Shown here piece after piece: positions 14,995-22,512 of a DNA stretch of 64,000 bases. The DNA lies in NCBI RefSeq assembly GCF_014297275.1, contig NZ_JACOQK010000001.1:434001-498000 (forward strand), written 5' to 3'. The translations under genes and the position numbers were made by a program. The notes beneath the pieces are model-generated. The model was given only the letters and a program-made list of their open reading frames with translations. It did no database searches and was not told where the DNA came from. The DNA is from Clostridium facile. Lineage in GTDB: Bacteria; Bacillota; Clostridia; Oscillospirales; Ruminococcaceae. Positions within the stretch are counted from its first letter, which is position 1, and every line of letters starts with the position of its first letter.

Positions 14995-16468
14995 CCGGTC
15001 TATCACCAGCCTTATCTTTCAAAAAAGCATCCTGATAAGGGTCATTATCCTCCTGCGTTTGTTTTTGTTCCTCCTTGATTGTATCCATTTCCTTTTGTGG
15101 ATCTTGTACCCATGGATGTTTGGATAATACAGTAGATTCAGACAATAAAGAAGAGGATTTATTACAGTTATCAATCAATTCACTTTCATTAATCATAATA
15201 TTGCGGTTGAATACCACTTCAACAGGGATGGATTCAAAATCACCAATCCCAGTATTATATAAATGGCAATCAATAAACCACAGTAGTTCTTCAAACGCTG
15301 CCTGATATTCGGTTTCCATAGCGTCTGCGTCTAAATCGATATCACTGTACATACTTAGGATATTTAACTGGTTTGGGTTACCGGATAAACGGTCATCTTT
15401 CGCATCGTATCCCATAGCGTTTTCGATCAAAGATTTTTTGAATATTTCCAGTATGGATTTGTAGTTTTCGGAATTGACTTCCACCTGTAGCTTCCTAACA
15501 TCGCCACCGTGAGAACCATCACTTCGTACTTTAACAGCACCATACTGTGCAAGATTTCGGCGGAACTCTCCAAGGTTCTGTCCGTCATAGTTTACTAGGA
15601 TTAAAATAGTATTTCGGGTATCTTCCTCCATGTTGTTTTGGAAATTGGATTCAATGGAATTGATGCCATCTTGTAAGGATTTTACCCGTTTAATGAGTGG
15701 AACTTCTTTATCATTGCTCTTAAATGGAATAAGAGGGATTTTAGACCAGTAATAAGGAAGTTCTTTACCGTTTTCTGATACTGTGATATATGGTTTAAAA
15801 TAAGGCTGTTCCGGTGTCAATTTGCCGGATTGTAATGTAAAGTAATAAATCCCCGTCTGGTCAAATACTTCTACTTTTTCCACTTCCTTTGGTGTGATGC
15901 CGTCATATACAATTACAGTATGTATCCTAATAGCAGCATCCAATACTGTGTGGTCAGCGTCTTTCCACTCTGGTATTACTTCAAACCCTTTTAACCGCTT
16001 CAATACTAATCCACCAGAATCATCGTAAGAAACAAACATCCATCCAATACCATGGTTTAAGGAATCTTCCCCAATATTTTTTAAAGTCCGCATGAACCGG
16101 CGGTTGAAAATATTTTTTAGGATTGTAGTATAGTGCTTGTCTTTTGTTTGGAAGGTAAATGGTTTGCCAAGTAAGTAATTGTTCTTTTGATCCACCATCT
16201 TTTTATACTGGTTATCTACAATTCTGTTATTTGGCAGGTTGTCGACAGGTTCTAAGTCGCCGTTTTCCCCAATGACTTCCCGCTTTCTGTTTAGAATATC
16301 GTGTGTACCAGCATAATATTTCTCGCCGTCCAACATCTCTCTGCGACTTTGTGAAGTTTTAAATTCTAAAATTTCATTGATGATAAATTGTTCGTCTGTC
16401 ATAATGCGATCAGCTACAAGGGTAGAGTGGTACATCCTTGCTGCTGGATCTGATATAAAATGGAACAA
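14981..16468 (-). CDS. Phage portal protein (SPP1 gp6 family)
   Basis: 495 residues with the SPP1-type portal N-terminus (EFKTSQSRREMLDGEKYYAG, then HDILNRKREVIGENG), NNRIVDNQYKKMVDQKNNYLLGKPF and the C-terminal stem/crown region ending in an acidic tail (DKAGDRPDEEP). It forms the dodecameric DNA entry ring and docks the terminase. It lies directly after TerL and overlaps the MuF gene, the standard SPP1/PBSX order. Confidence 0.92.
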   Translation of the reverse strand: MFHFISDPAARMYHSTLVADRIMTDEQFIINEILEFKTSQSRREMLDGEKYYAGTHDILNRKREVIGENGDLEPVDNLPNNRIVDNQYKKMVDQKNNYLLGKPFTFQTKDKHYTTILKNIFNRRFMRTLKNIGEDSLNHGIGWMFVSYDDSGGLVLKRLKGFEVIPEWKDADHTVLDAAIRIHTVIVYDGITPKEVEKVEVFDQTGIYYFTLQSGKLTPEQPYFKPYITVSENGKELPYYWSKIPLIPFKSNDKEVPLIKRVKSLQDGINSIESNFQNNMEEDTRNTILILVNYDGQNLGEFRRNLAQYGAVKVRSDGSHGGDVRKLQVEVNSENYKSILEIFKKSLIENAMGYDAKDDRLSGNPNQLNILSMYSDIDLDADAMETEYQAAFEELLWFIDCHLYNTGIGDFESIPVEVVFNRNIMINESELIDNCNKSSSLLSESTVLSKHPWVQDPQKEMDTIKEEQKQTQEDNDPYQDAFLKDKAGDRPDEEP

Positions 16469-16482
16469 ATCTTTTATCCCCC

Positions 16483-17745
16483 TTATTGAAAACTAAATGT
16501 TTCACCCATAGAGAAATCCTCTAAAGCGTATCGCATAGCGTCCATTAAATGGTTAAAATCATCTACTGGTTTATTTAACCGTTTTCCTGTTCTACTGTCT
16601 GTGTCCCAAGTGTAATTACTGATTTCTGTAATGAAATTAACGCATTTGGGATGGATGATAATGTGATAATCTTGTATAAAATCAATTCCATGAGATATGC
16701 TGTCTTTTCCTTTTTGGGCTTCTCTAATGTGGCTTAATCCTAAAGAATAAAGCCTGTCAATCGACTTGGGTTCTGCGGAATCGGCCCGTATCCTTTCTTT
16801 GGCATAGCCCAACTTTATAATCCGTTCGGCAATTTTTTCATTTGACATGCCTTTTTGATAGAGTTCGTCAAATACCCAGATTGTTTTATTTGTCTGGTCA
16901 ATAAATCCACAGAATAGGGCAGTGGGATCGTTTGTGTAACCAAAGTCTAACCCAAAAGCGGAACGGATATGGGTGAGTTGTTGCAGTTCTTCTATGTCAA
17001 ATACTTTTTCTTCCCAGTTTTCATAAACCAAACCATCAATAATGCCCCAATCACCTAAGCCTGCTACTTTATAGCGTTTGGGGTTATTTTTCTTCATGGT
17101 TTCAAAAACTTTCAGGTCTGATTCATCCAGCCACTCGTTGCATGTATAATTTGTGGTCATGGCAAGAGTTTCATCATCTGGGTTGTCAAAAAACCGCTTT
17201 TTCAACCAGTGTTTTTCATTCCACGGGTTGAAGGTGATGGTGATCTGCTTAAACAGCCCTGTTTCCTCTGGGATAGCCCCACGGATGGATTCATCCAGCA
17301 TATTGAAATCAGATTCATTGGTAATTTCATAAGCTTCCTCTATCCACGCCCAGCATAGATAACCAGTCTTTACTGTAATGGATGTTACTTTCAGCGGATC
17401 ATCTAACCCTCTAAAATAGATTTTTTGACCGGTTGGCTTATAGGTCATTTCCAAAGGGGATTCTTTGACTTCCCAATAGGATTTCACTTGCAAGCGGCTG
17501 ATTGCCCATTGTAGTTCTGTGAAACAGGAATCTTTTAGTGTCCTGTATACCTTACGGACTACTAATAGGTTTGCTCCTGGGTATTTCATCATGTTGGTGA
17601 TAAACCATAGAGCTGTTGTTTTACTTTTTTTCGATGCGCGGCTGCCTTTACAAACTCTATAACGGCCTTTAAACTTCCAAAAATCCCGATAGCCTTTCCC
17701 GACTACTTTCGGGAGGCTGATCACTGTTTTATTCCTCAAGTTCAT
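16483..17745 (-). CDS. terL: Terminase large subunit (PBSX/Terminase_3 family)
   Basis: 420 residues. Walker A is at about residues 34-42 (GSRASKKSKTTA), Walker B is in CWAWIEEAYEI, and the RNase H-like nuclease half contains GLDFGYTNDPTALF, RADSAEPKSIDRL and FNHLMDAMRYAL with the metal-binding acids. Powers DNA packaging into the prohead. It overlaps the small subunit gene by 17 bp. Length is normal for the PBSX group. Confidence 0.95.
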   Translation of the reverse strand: MNLRNKTVISLPKVVGKGYRDFWKFKGRYRVCKGSRASKKSKTTALWFITNMMKYPGANLLVVRKVYRTLKDSCFTELQWAISRLQVKSYWEVKESPLEMTYKPTGQKIYFRGLDDPLKVTSITVKTGYLCWAWIEEAYEITNESDFNMLDESIRGAIPEETGLFKQITITFNPWNEKHWLKKRFFDNPDDETLAMTTNYTCNEWLDESDLKVFETMKKNNPKRYKVAGLGDWGIIDGLVYENWEEKVFDIEELQQLTHIRSAFGLDFGYTNDPTALFCGFIDQTNKTIWVFDELYQKGMSNEKIAERIIKLGYAKERIRADSAEPKSIDRLYSLGLSHIREAQKGKDSISHGIDFIQDYHIIIHPKCVNFITEISNYTWDTDSRTGKRLNKPVDDFNHLMDAMRYALEDFSMGETFSFQ

Positions 17746-18220
17746 CTTCCCCTGTTATGACAACAGGAATGGTGCCATCAATGTTGACGTTGTCCTTGAA
17801 TATCCCAAAACGTTTCCCTAACAGTTCAGCGGCTTTATTTGCGTCTGATAGTTTAGCGGGGATTTTTACAATCTGCGGGGTTTCTTTTTTTATTGTCTGT
17901 TTCCTCGGTATGCCTCGTTCATCTGGGATATAGTTGGAGGTTTCTTCTGTTAAGGTAACAACGATATATTCTTTCTTTTCCCTGCGCATTACAGCAGTAA
18001 GGTATTCCATAATTTCTGTAATGTTTGCGATCTTATCAGACCTAATTTTTTCCAGTGTATCTTCTATATATTTCTTGATGTTAGCATTTGTTAGCAATCT
18101 ACTTGCATTAGTTCTAGCTGTTTCATCTTTCTTGATGTTCGGATATGCTGCTTTGTAAGCCCTTGTGGCATTACAATCAATCAAATATTCTTCACAAAAT
18201 CGTTTTTGTTTTTCTGTCAC
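17729..18220 (-). CDS. terS: Terminase small subunit
   Basis: 163 residues from GTG 18220 (GAGAGGTGAG upstream). The Terminase_2 signature is complete: TEKQRLFCEEYL-like start (EKQKRFCEEYLIDCNATRA), AYKAAYPNIKKDETARTNASR, and a C-terminal oligomerisation part (PAKLSDANKAAELLGKRFGI). It recognises the packaging site. The gene sits only about 25 bp after a strong terminator, so expression probably depends on read-through of that signal. Confidence 0.93.
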   Translation of the reverse strand: MTEKQKRFCEEYLIDCNATRAYKAAYPNIKKDETARTNASRLLTNANIKKYIEDTLEKIRSDKIANITEIMEYLTAVMRREKKEYIVVTLTEETSNYIPDERGIPRKQTIKKETPQIVKIPAKLSDANKAAELLGKRFGIFKDNVNIDGTIPVVITGEDELEE

Positions 18221-18245
18221 GTAAGCTCACCTCTCTTTGCAAAAT

Positions 18246-18278
18246 AAAAAGCAGGGGATGAGTAATCCTCTGCTTTTT
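18246..18278 (-). terminator. Strong intrinsic terminator just upstream of terS
   Basis: A 14-bp stem (AAAAAGCAGGGGAT with ATCCTCTGCTTTTT, one G-U pair, 5-base loop) with T-runs on both sides. On the minus strand it ends transcripts carrying the tRNA genes before they reach terS, a place where phages often use antitermination. Confidence 0.8.
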
Positions 18279-18316
18279 GGTATGTAGTATGGGTATTTGT
18301 TGGATGCCTCTTAGGC

Positions 18317-18392
18317 TGGTAGGACAAGTGGGAATCGAACCCGCTACAGGAATAAATTTTTGGGGGCGTTTATCACTGTATCCAATTGTCCC
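18317..18392 (-). tRNA. Degenerate tRNA-like element with encoded CCA
   Basis: On the minus strand GGGACAA and TTGTCCT make a 7-bp acceptor stem (one G-U pair), then A73 and CCA. GCGGG-TTCGATT-CCCAC makes a T-arm with one mismatch. The length, 76 bases with CCA, is canonical. The D-arm cannot be folded and no 7-base anticodon loop with U33 exists; the only middle stem is ATAAA/TTTAT with a 12-base loop. So it is either a decayed tRNA or a tRNA mimic. Confidence 0.55.
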
Positions 18393-18542
18393 ATATTAGC
18401 CCGCTATAATCAACGGGCTGAACAAAAAAGGAAAATAAAAAATGAGAAAAAGATACCTGTTACAGCGCTGACTTCATGCGGTTTCCGCTGCATATGCCAC
18501 CCAAACGGGCGGCAGAATAAAGGAGAAAGTCAGTGAGGACAA
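18393..18542 (-). other. Structured spacer between the two tRNA-type elements
   Basis: No gene is seen. It holds several stable short hairpins: AGCCCG/CGGGCT (18400-18421), ATGCGG-TTT-CCGC (18477-18488) and GCCACCC-AAAC-GGGCGGC (18496-18513). They may be tRNA processing signals or part of a phage RNA. A 22-codon ORF on the minus strand here lacks an SD site. Confidence 0.35.
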
Positions 18543-18619
18543 TGGTGGGCTTTCCAGGGATTGAACCCGGAGCCTTCCGGTTATGAGCCGGATACTCTAA
18601 CCAATTGAGCTAAAAGCCC
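18543..18619 (-). tRNA. tRNA-Met (CAT anticodon; Ile2 not excluded)
   Basis: A full cloverleaf: acceptor GGGCTTT/AAAGCCC, D-arm AGCTC...GAG, anticodon stem CCGG around loop CTCATAA (anticodon CAT), T-arm CCGGG-TTCAATC-CCTGG, A73 and encoded CCA. A CAT anticodon can belong to elongator Met or, if lysidine-modified, Ile2. A phage-borne copy upstream of the late genes. Confidence 0.92.
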
Positions 18620-18702
18620 ATATTACCCGCCGCATTGGGGCTGGCGGGTTAAAACTAACTAAGGAGGATTTTGGTGTTTCATCCATGTTCCCTATAATAG
18701 CA

Positions 18703-18731
18703 ATTATACTATATATAGGTGGTTAAGTCAA
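18703..18731 (-). promoter_or_regulatory. Near-consensus promoter upstream of the tRNA/late region
   Basis: On the minus strand TTGACT (18726-18731), 17-bp spacer, TATAAT (18703-18708). The transcript would run through a CCCGCC/GGCGGG hairpin, tRNA-Met and the tRNA-like element to the terminator before terS. Confidence 0.7.
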
Positions 18732-18757
18732 TAATAAATACAATATTTTGTGTTTTT

Positions 18758-19165
18758 TTATTTAAATTCTTTTAGTGCTTTTAAATGGAGGTATTTTCTG
18801 GTATGTTCTTTGCTTATTCCTAACTTTTTGGCGATCGCTGCCCATGTCATAAACTTTATGTATTTGCACCTTAGCAAGACTCTACATTCCTTTGTCGGGC
18901 ATTGTTTTATCCTAAGTAAAATATCGTTTTTTATAATTGTTTTTTGGTCTATTAGTTGATTTACTTTTTCTTGTGCCTCCTGTACTTTCTCAATACCCAT
19001 TTCAATCCTATTGTGTTTTCCGTTCCCGGTTGGCAGCCCTGAATAATTAATAGCGGTGCTATTTAATGCGGATATAGCTTCGATCCGTTTTTCGTCTGCT
19101 TCTTTTATTTGGTTTTCTAAGCTTTTTAATTGTAGTAAGTATTGTTTTTTTTCAGTTATGGTCAT
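18758..19165 (-). CDS. Putative late transcription regulator (DUF1492/RinA/ArpU-like)
   Basis: 135 residues from ATG 19165, which overlaps the upstream stop as ATGA. A coiled-coil N-terminus (EKKQYLLQLKSLENQIKEADEKR) is followed by a sigma-region-4-like helix-turn-helix (CRVLLRCKYIKFMTWAAIAKKLGISKEHTRKYL, in pieces). This shape is that of DUF1492/RinA/ArpU-type proteins that switch on phage late genes. The position, last early gene before the tRNAs and terminase, supports this. Confidence 0.75.
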   Translation of the reverse strand: MTITEKKQYLLQLKSLENQIKEADEKRIEAISALNSTAINYSGLPTGNGKHNRIEMGIEKVQEAQEKVNQLIDQKTIIKNDILLRIKQCPTKECRVLLRCKYIKFMTWAAIAKKLGISKEHTRKYLHLKALKEFK

Positions 19166-19554
19166 TTGCTTGCCCCCATTACACATTTGCCCCAGAAGCA
19201 AGTTCCTATCTTGCTTCCGCATTTGTTTAACCACACACAATGTTTTGCTTTGCATATATTTTTTGGTCTGTTGATACTCTTTTTTGGAGCTACATATAAC
19301 TTAAATTGTTTACAAGGCTCGGCAATAGAAATTATCGTTCCAAATCTTGGCGATTTGTTGCAAGTGCATTTTGTTGGTTCACCAATTGCGTATTTACAAT
19401 CAAAACAAGCATATCCAATGCCAAGAGTATAATATTTACAGCGTTTTTGGTCAGCGGGTTTACCGTATTTTTTTGATTCTGTGCATTTGCATCTTTTGTC
19501 ATGATTCCAGATACATTCATCGCAAATGCACTCTATAATATAGTTATTTGCCAT
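19162..19554 (-). CDS. Cysteine-rich phage protein of unknown function
   Basis: 130 residues with about 17 cysteines, arranged as repeated CxxC-type pairs (CICDECIWNHDKRCKC, CFDCKYAIGEPTKCTC, CKAKHCVWLNKCG, CFWGKC). This suggests several bound zinc ions or iron-sulfur centres. ATG 19554 lies within the end of the preceding small membrane protein gene. I do not recognise a named family. It could be a nucleic-acid-binding adaptor expressed in the early operon. Confidence 0.7.
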   Translation of the reverse strand: MANNYIIECICDECIWNHDKRCKCTESKKYGKPADQKRCKYYTLGIGYACFDCKYAIGEPTKCTCNKSPRFGTIISIAEPCKQFKLYVAPKKSINRPKNICKAKHCVWLNKCGSKIGTCFWGKCVMGASK

Positions 19555-19666
19555 TTTTCATTCCCTCAATTATGATGGTAATTAATGCACCAATACACCC
19601 TCCACTAACCAGTAAACATAACCCGTTAACAATGAACACCCAATTTGGGGCTAATATGTAATCCAT
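19544..19666 (-). CDS. 40-residue single-pass membrane protein
   Basis: ATG 19666 overlaps the previous stop as TAATG. The protein is almost wholly one hydrophobic helix (WVFIVNGLCLLVSGGCIGAL). It overlaps the next gene by 11 bp. Tiny membrane proteins are common in phage early operons; role unknown. Confidence 0.5.
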   Translation of the reverse strand: MDYILAPNWVFIVNGLCLLVSGGCIGALITIIIEGMKNGK

Positions 19667-19830
19667 TATAGTTCACCCCGCTTTCCCGCTAATTTGTGGG
19701 CACAGATAACGCCAACAACTTTTGCTTCTGCCTTTTTTGAGGTGATATTTTCTAACCGCCTAACCTGCTCGGCTATTTCTTTTACTGGTCTGCCCTCTTG
19801 GTACATTTCAAAGATTGTTTCTTTATTCAT
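19666..19830 (-). CDS. 54-residue helix-turn-helix-like protein
   Basis: ATG 19830 overlaps the end of the RusA gene. The N-terminal MNKETIFEMYQEGRPVKEIA followed by EQVRRLENIT resembles the helix-turn-helix of resolvase-type or small phage DNA-binding proteins; the C-terminus is basic. It is coupled to the following membrane-protein ORF. Unknown function. Confidence 0.55.
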   Translation of the reverse strand: MNKETIFEMYQEGRPVKEIAEQVRRLENITSKKAEAKVVGVICAHKLAGKRGEL

Positions 19831-20189
19831 TTTTCTAATTCCTCCACTGTTATTTCCAATCTTGGACTTGATTTGTCATATTTTCCATTTAGCCGCAATC
19901 TGATGCAACTGAACGAATCGTCTTGGATGATGCCCGCTTTAACTAATCCATCCAGGACCATTTTCCCAGAATAATTATCCGGGTCATGCCGTATTCTGTT
20001 CCCAAAATAATAATCAAGTGTGACTTGTGCTTTCGGGATAGGGGTAGGTGGCTTCGGCCGGCATAACCAGGCAATCAAATCCGCCCAACGTTTCTTCTCC
20101 GCCTGGTATTGCCACCGGGTATTCCGCCCAATGAATTTGTTGTTGCTGGGTGGGATTTCTGGGATTATGTAGTTATATCTCCGGTACAT
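19827..20189 (-). CDS. rusA: RusA-like Holliday junction resolvase
   Basis: 120 residues from ATG 20189 (AAGGAGGGG upstream). The RusA signature is clear: PPSNNKFIGR near the N-terminus, then HDPDNYSGKMVLDGLVKAGII and DDS, which supplies the conserved Asp and Lys active-site residues. It resolves branched DNA made during phage recombination/replication before packaging. It overlaps the DnaC-like gene by 17 bp, as part of the replication operon. Confidence 0.9.
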   Translation of the reverse strand: MYRRYNYIIPEIPPSNNKFIGRNTRWQYQAEKKRWADLIAWLCRPKPPTPIPKAQVTLDYYFGNRIRHDPDNYSGKMVLDGLVKAGIIQDDSFSCIRLRLNGKYDKSSPRLEITVEELEK

Positions 20190-21075
20190 GCATACCCCTC
20201 CTTGACAATTCTTCCAAATCATAAGACGGAGGTGTCCCACCAAACGTCCCGGTATTTTCTACGGCTTTTTCTGACAAACGGTAGTTTTTATTTGGGGCAG
20301 GAGCAATATTACAAACGTATTGCCCGCATTTTTGGCGTATTCTGCCCCCAATAGCTTGATCTAGGGTTAAGACCTGCCTAAGCGTTAACTCGCTGGAAAT
20401 CAGCGTTATTTTTGCGCTATGGCTATATCTATAATCAAGCAATTCAAATGCGACATTAATGTCACCGGCTTGAATGCCTGTCCTGTCTGCGGTGTTAATG
20501 GTTTTAAACAGGTCGTCTATATACAGCACGTCGACGCTTTTGTATTTGTCCATCCTCGTTGCGTATTCCAGCGGGTTGTTGGCATAACGCTTAACCTCGG
20601 CTATCTCCCGCCGCCATGTTATGTATCTGGCTGACAGCCCACGCTTGATTAATTCCCAAAATACAGCGGTGCAAATATGGGTTTTCCCACATCCGGACTG
20701 CCCGCCATAATATAGCCATTTTGGAGACGGGTCTTGCAAATATCTTTTCGCCATATTAAGCATTTGGCTTTGATACGGCTCAGAAGTTATGAAGTTCTCA
20801 AACTTGCAATTGGCTATTAGTTCGCTGGCTCCGCTTTTGCGGGCTGCCGCTATCGCTTGCCTAGTATGCATACACTTACACATTCCGCTTACTATTTCGC
20901 CGTCAACAGCCCGATATATCCAGCCTTTATTTTTGCAGATAGGGCAGTCATACCCTTGTAAGTCTCCTGATCTGTTGTTAAGAATTTCAACTTGCCTTTC
21001 TAGGCTACAATTCAAGCGTTCCAGACAAATTCCATGTTTCGCTGCTATTGCCTGCGCTGCTTCTGTTAGGCTCAT
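20173..21075 (-). CDS. DnaC-like helicase loader ATPase
   Basis: 300 residues from ATG 21075 (TAGGAGTG 8 bp upstream). An N-terminal zinc finger (CPICKNKGW...CKC) precedes an AAA+ core with Walker A (GGQSGCGKTH) and Walker B (DVLYIDDLF), plus sensor residues in ISSELTLRQVL and an Arg-rich GGRIRQKCG. It loads the host replicative helicase onto the phage origin together with the initiator encoded just upstream, whose 3' end it overlaps. Confidence 0.92.
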   Translation of the reverse strand: MSLTEAAQAIAAKHGICLERLNCSLERQVEILNNRSGDLQGYDCPICKNKGWIYRAVDGEIVSGMCKCMHTRQAIAAARKSGASELIANCKFENFITSEPYQSQMLNMAKRYLQDPSPKWLYYGGQSGCGKTHICTAVFWELIKRGLSARYITWRREIAEVKRYANNPLEYATRMDKYKSVDVLYIDDLFKTINTADRTGIQAGDINVAFELLDYRYSHSAKITLISSELTLRQVLTLDQAIGGRIRQKCGQYVCNIAPAPNKNYRLSEKAVENTGTFGGTPPSYDLEELSRRGMHVPEI

Positions 21076-21823
21076 TGTTGTCACTCCTATCTGTTTTGTT
21101 GTCATAATTGCCATCTAGTATTTTTGCTAAATTGGCATCTTTGACCATCCAGTCAAAATTGGCAATCCAGTTCCTAGAGTTCTTACCACGCAGGAAATCA
21201 CTGCTTTGAGCTTTCTCAAACGCCTTCTTGAAATCATCCAAGGTAACACCACTGTTAAGCCTAGCGTTAACAGCCCTTTTGCGGGAATCTGATAATTTCG
21301 TACAGCGTGGGTAAGATATGCAAATCTGGTTATATAGCTCTATAATTTGGTTTGCCGTAGGGGGGATTATAGGGGGGTTATATATTTCTTTATTTCTTAC
21401 CTTCTTAATTTCTTTACATTCTTCTAATGTTGTTAGTTGCTTGTTAGTTGCTTGTTGGTCGCTTGTTAGTTGCTTGTTAGTTGCTTGTTGATCTGTTTCG
21501 TTTAATCCTTGATAAACGCTGTATTTTCGTATTGTTATGATTGTTAATTTGCTTGTTGATTGCTTGTGAATTTCTTCGGTTTTTTCCAAATGTTTTAAGG
21601 CGGTTCTGACAGCTTGTTGTGACATATTTAACTCGTTTGACAAACGAGAAATAGAAGTAACAACTTCACCTTTTTTTATAATTTCCCCTTGAAATTTGCT
21701 GTCTTTAAAGCTTGCTTTTAAAAGCAAATGCAGAAAAACTACCTTTGTGTTTGTGTCTTGATACCATTCCCATTCTGTAAATTTTCTGTAAATTTTAACG
21801 AACCCATCCATTGATTTCACCAC
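21005..21823 (-). CDS. Replication organizer (winged-helix + DnaD-like)
   Basis: 272 residues. The N-terminus is the phage replisome organizer winged helix (FVKIYRKFTEWEWYQDTNT, VVTSISRLSNELNMSQQAVR). The middle is a repetitive linker (ATNKQLTSDQQATNKQLTT) encoded by an 11-bp tandem array. The C-terminus is a DnaD-like domain (DSRKRAVNARLNSGVTLDDF, FLRGKNSRNWIANFDWMV). Such proteins bind an origin within their own gene and recruit the DnaC-like loader that follows. Confidence 0.88.
   Translation of the reverse strand: MVKSMDGFVKIYRKFTEWEWYQDTNTKVVFLHLLLKASFKDSKFQGEIIKKGEVVTSISRLSNELNMSQQAVRTALKHLEKTEEIHKQSTSKLTIITIRKYSVYQGLNETDQQATNKQLTSDQQATNKQLTTLEECKEIKKVRNKEIYNPPIIPPTANQIIELYNQICISYPRCTKLSDSRKRAVNARLNSGVTLDDFKKAFEKAQSSDFLRGKNSRNWIANFDWMVKDANLAKILDGNYDNKTDRSDNNEPNRSSAGNSSETWNLSGTLEL
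21432..21495 (-). repeat. 11-bp iteron array, candidate phage replication origin
   Basis: Plus-strand unit GTTAGTTGCTT repeats at 21432, 21443, 21465 and 21476, with a variant GTTGGTCGCTT at 21454 and a partial copy at 21487. Spacing is exactly 11 bp, one helical turn. A related pair, GCTTGTTGATT then GCTTGTGAATT, lies at 21551-21572. The array is inside the replication organizer gene, the usual site of theta-type phage origins. Confidence 0.7.
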
Positions 21824-22255
21824 CTAGAACGGTAGTTTTTCATCATTACTGCCTATTTCCTCGAAGCCGTCAAAATCATCGAATCCAACTGAAACATTAT
21901 CAGATTTAAGGCTTTTGCCGTTGTTGCTCCCCTCAGTCTTGCTGCTGCAAAAATATACCTTGTCCGCAACAACTTCAAAAGCAGTGCGCTTATTTCCTTG
22001 CTTATCCTCATAACTTCGAGTCTGAATAGCCCCTTTTAAAGCCATCATCTGCCCTTTAGCAAAATATTTACTAATAAATTCTGCTGTGAGTCTCCATGCA
22101 ACAATATTAATAAAATCAACTTGTTTTTCTTGCCCTTGCTGTGTATAGTCCCTATCTACTGCAAGGCTAAAAGATAATACAGACACACCATTTTGTGTTT
22201 GTTTCAACTCTGGGTCAGCGGTTAACCGCCCCATCAATACAACATTATTTAACAT
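21824..22255 (-). CDS. ssb: Single-stranded DNA-binding protein
   Basis: 143 residues. The OB-fold is complete (MLNNVVLMGRLTADPELKQTQNG, FSLAVDRDYTQQGQEKQVDFINIVAW, GQMMALKGAIQTRSYEDKQG in pieces) and the C-terminus ends in DEKLPF, the acidic tip that recruits replication proteins. Phage-encoded SSB next to the annealing protein and replication genes. It overlaps the preceding gene by 11 bp. Confidence 0.96.
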   Translation of the reverse strand: MLNNVVLMGRLTADPELKQTQNGVSVLSFSLAVDRDYTQQGQEKQVDFINIVAWRLTAEFISKYFAKGQMMALKGAIQTRSYEDKQGNKRTAFEVVADKVYFCSSKTEGSNNGKSLKSDNVSVGFDDFDGFEEIGSNDEKLPF

Positions 22256-22511
22256 TTTTTATCCTCCTATATACGGCTACTGCCCTACCTGTTACCGGAT
22301 CAAAAGTGGAACCACAAACTATAATTTTTCCCATTTGCATTAATTCAGTAATTCTAGGACGCACAGCGTTCATATCTGTGTATCCCAGTTTTGTGGCTAT
22401 TTCCCTGCTTGTCATTTCGCCATTTCCTAACGTTTGTAATATAATCGCCCGCCTTGATGCTGGATTCAGTTTTCTATAGCTTGCGTTTCTCGTTTCCTCT
22501 GTTAATTTCAT
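22245..22511 (-). CDS. Winged helix-turn-helix protein
   Basis: 88 residues. NPASRRAIILQTLGNGEMTSREIATKLGYTDMNAV followed by RPRITELMQMGKI is a clear winged helix, with the wing in VTGRAVAVYRRI. It lies between the HNH nuclease and SSB genes and may regulate early genes or bind recombination intermediates. Family not named. Confidence 0.7.
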   Translation of the reverse strand: MKLTEETRNASYRKLNPASRRAIILQTLGNGEMTSREIATKLGYTDMNAVRPRITELMQMGKIIVCGSTFDPVTGRAVAVYRRIKNVK

Positions 22512-22512
22512 T

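Noticed and set aside
18458..18540. A 22-codon minus-strand ORF between the tRNA elements as a leader peptide
   Set aside because: The TTG start has no SD site and lies directly after the tRNA-Met 3' end; the hairpins explain the base pattern as well.
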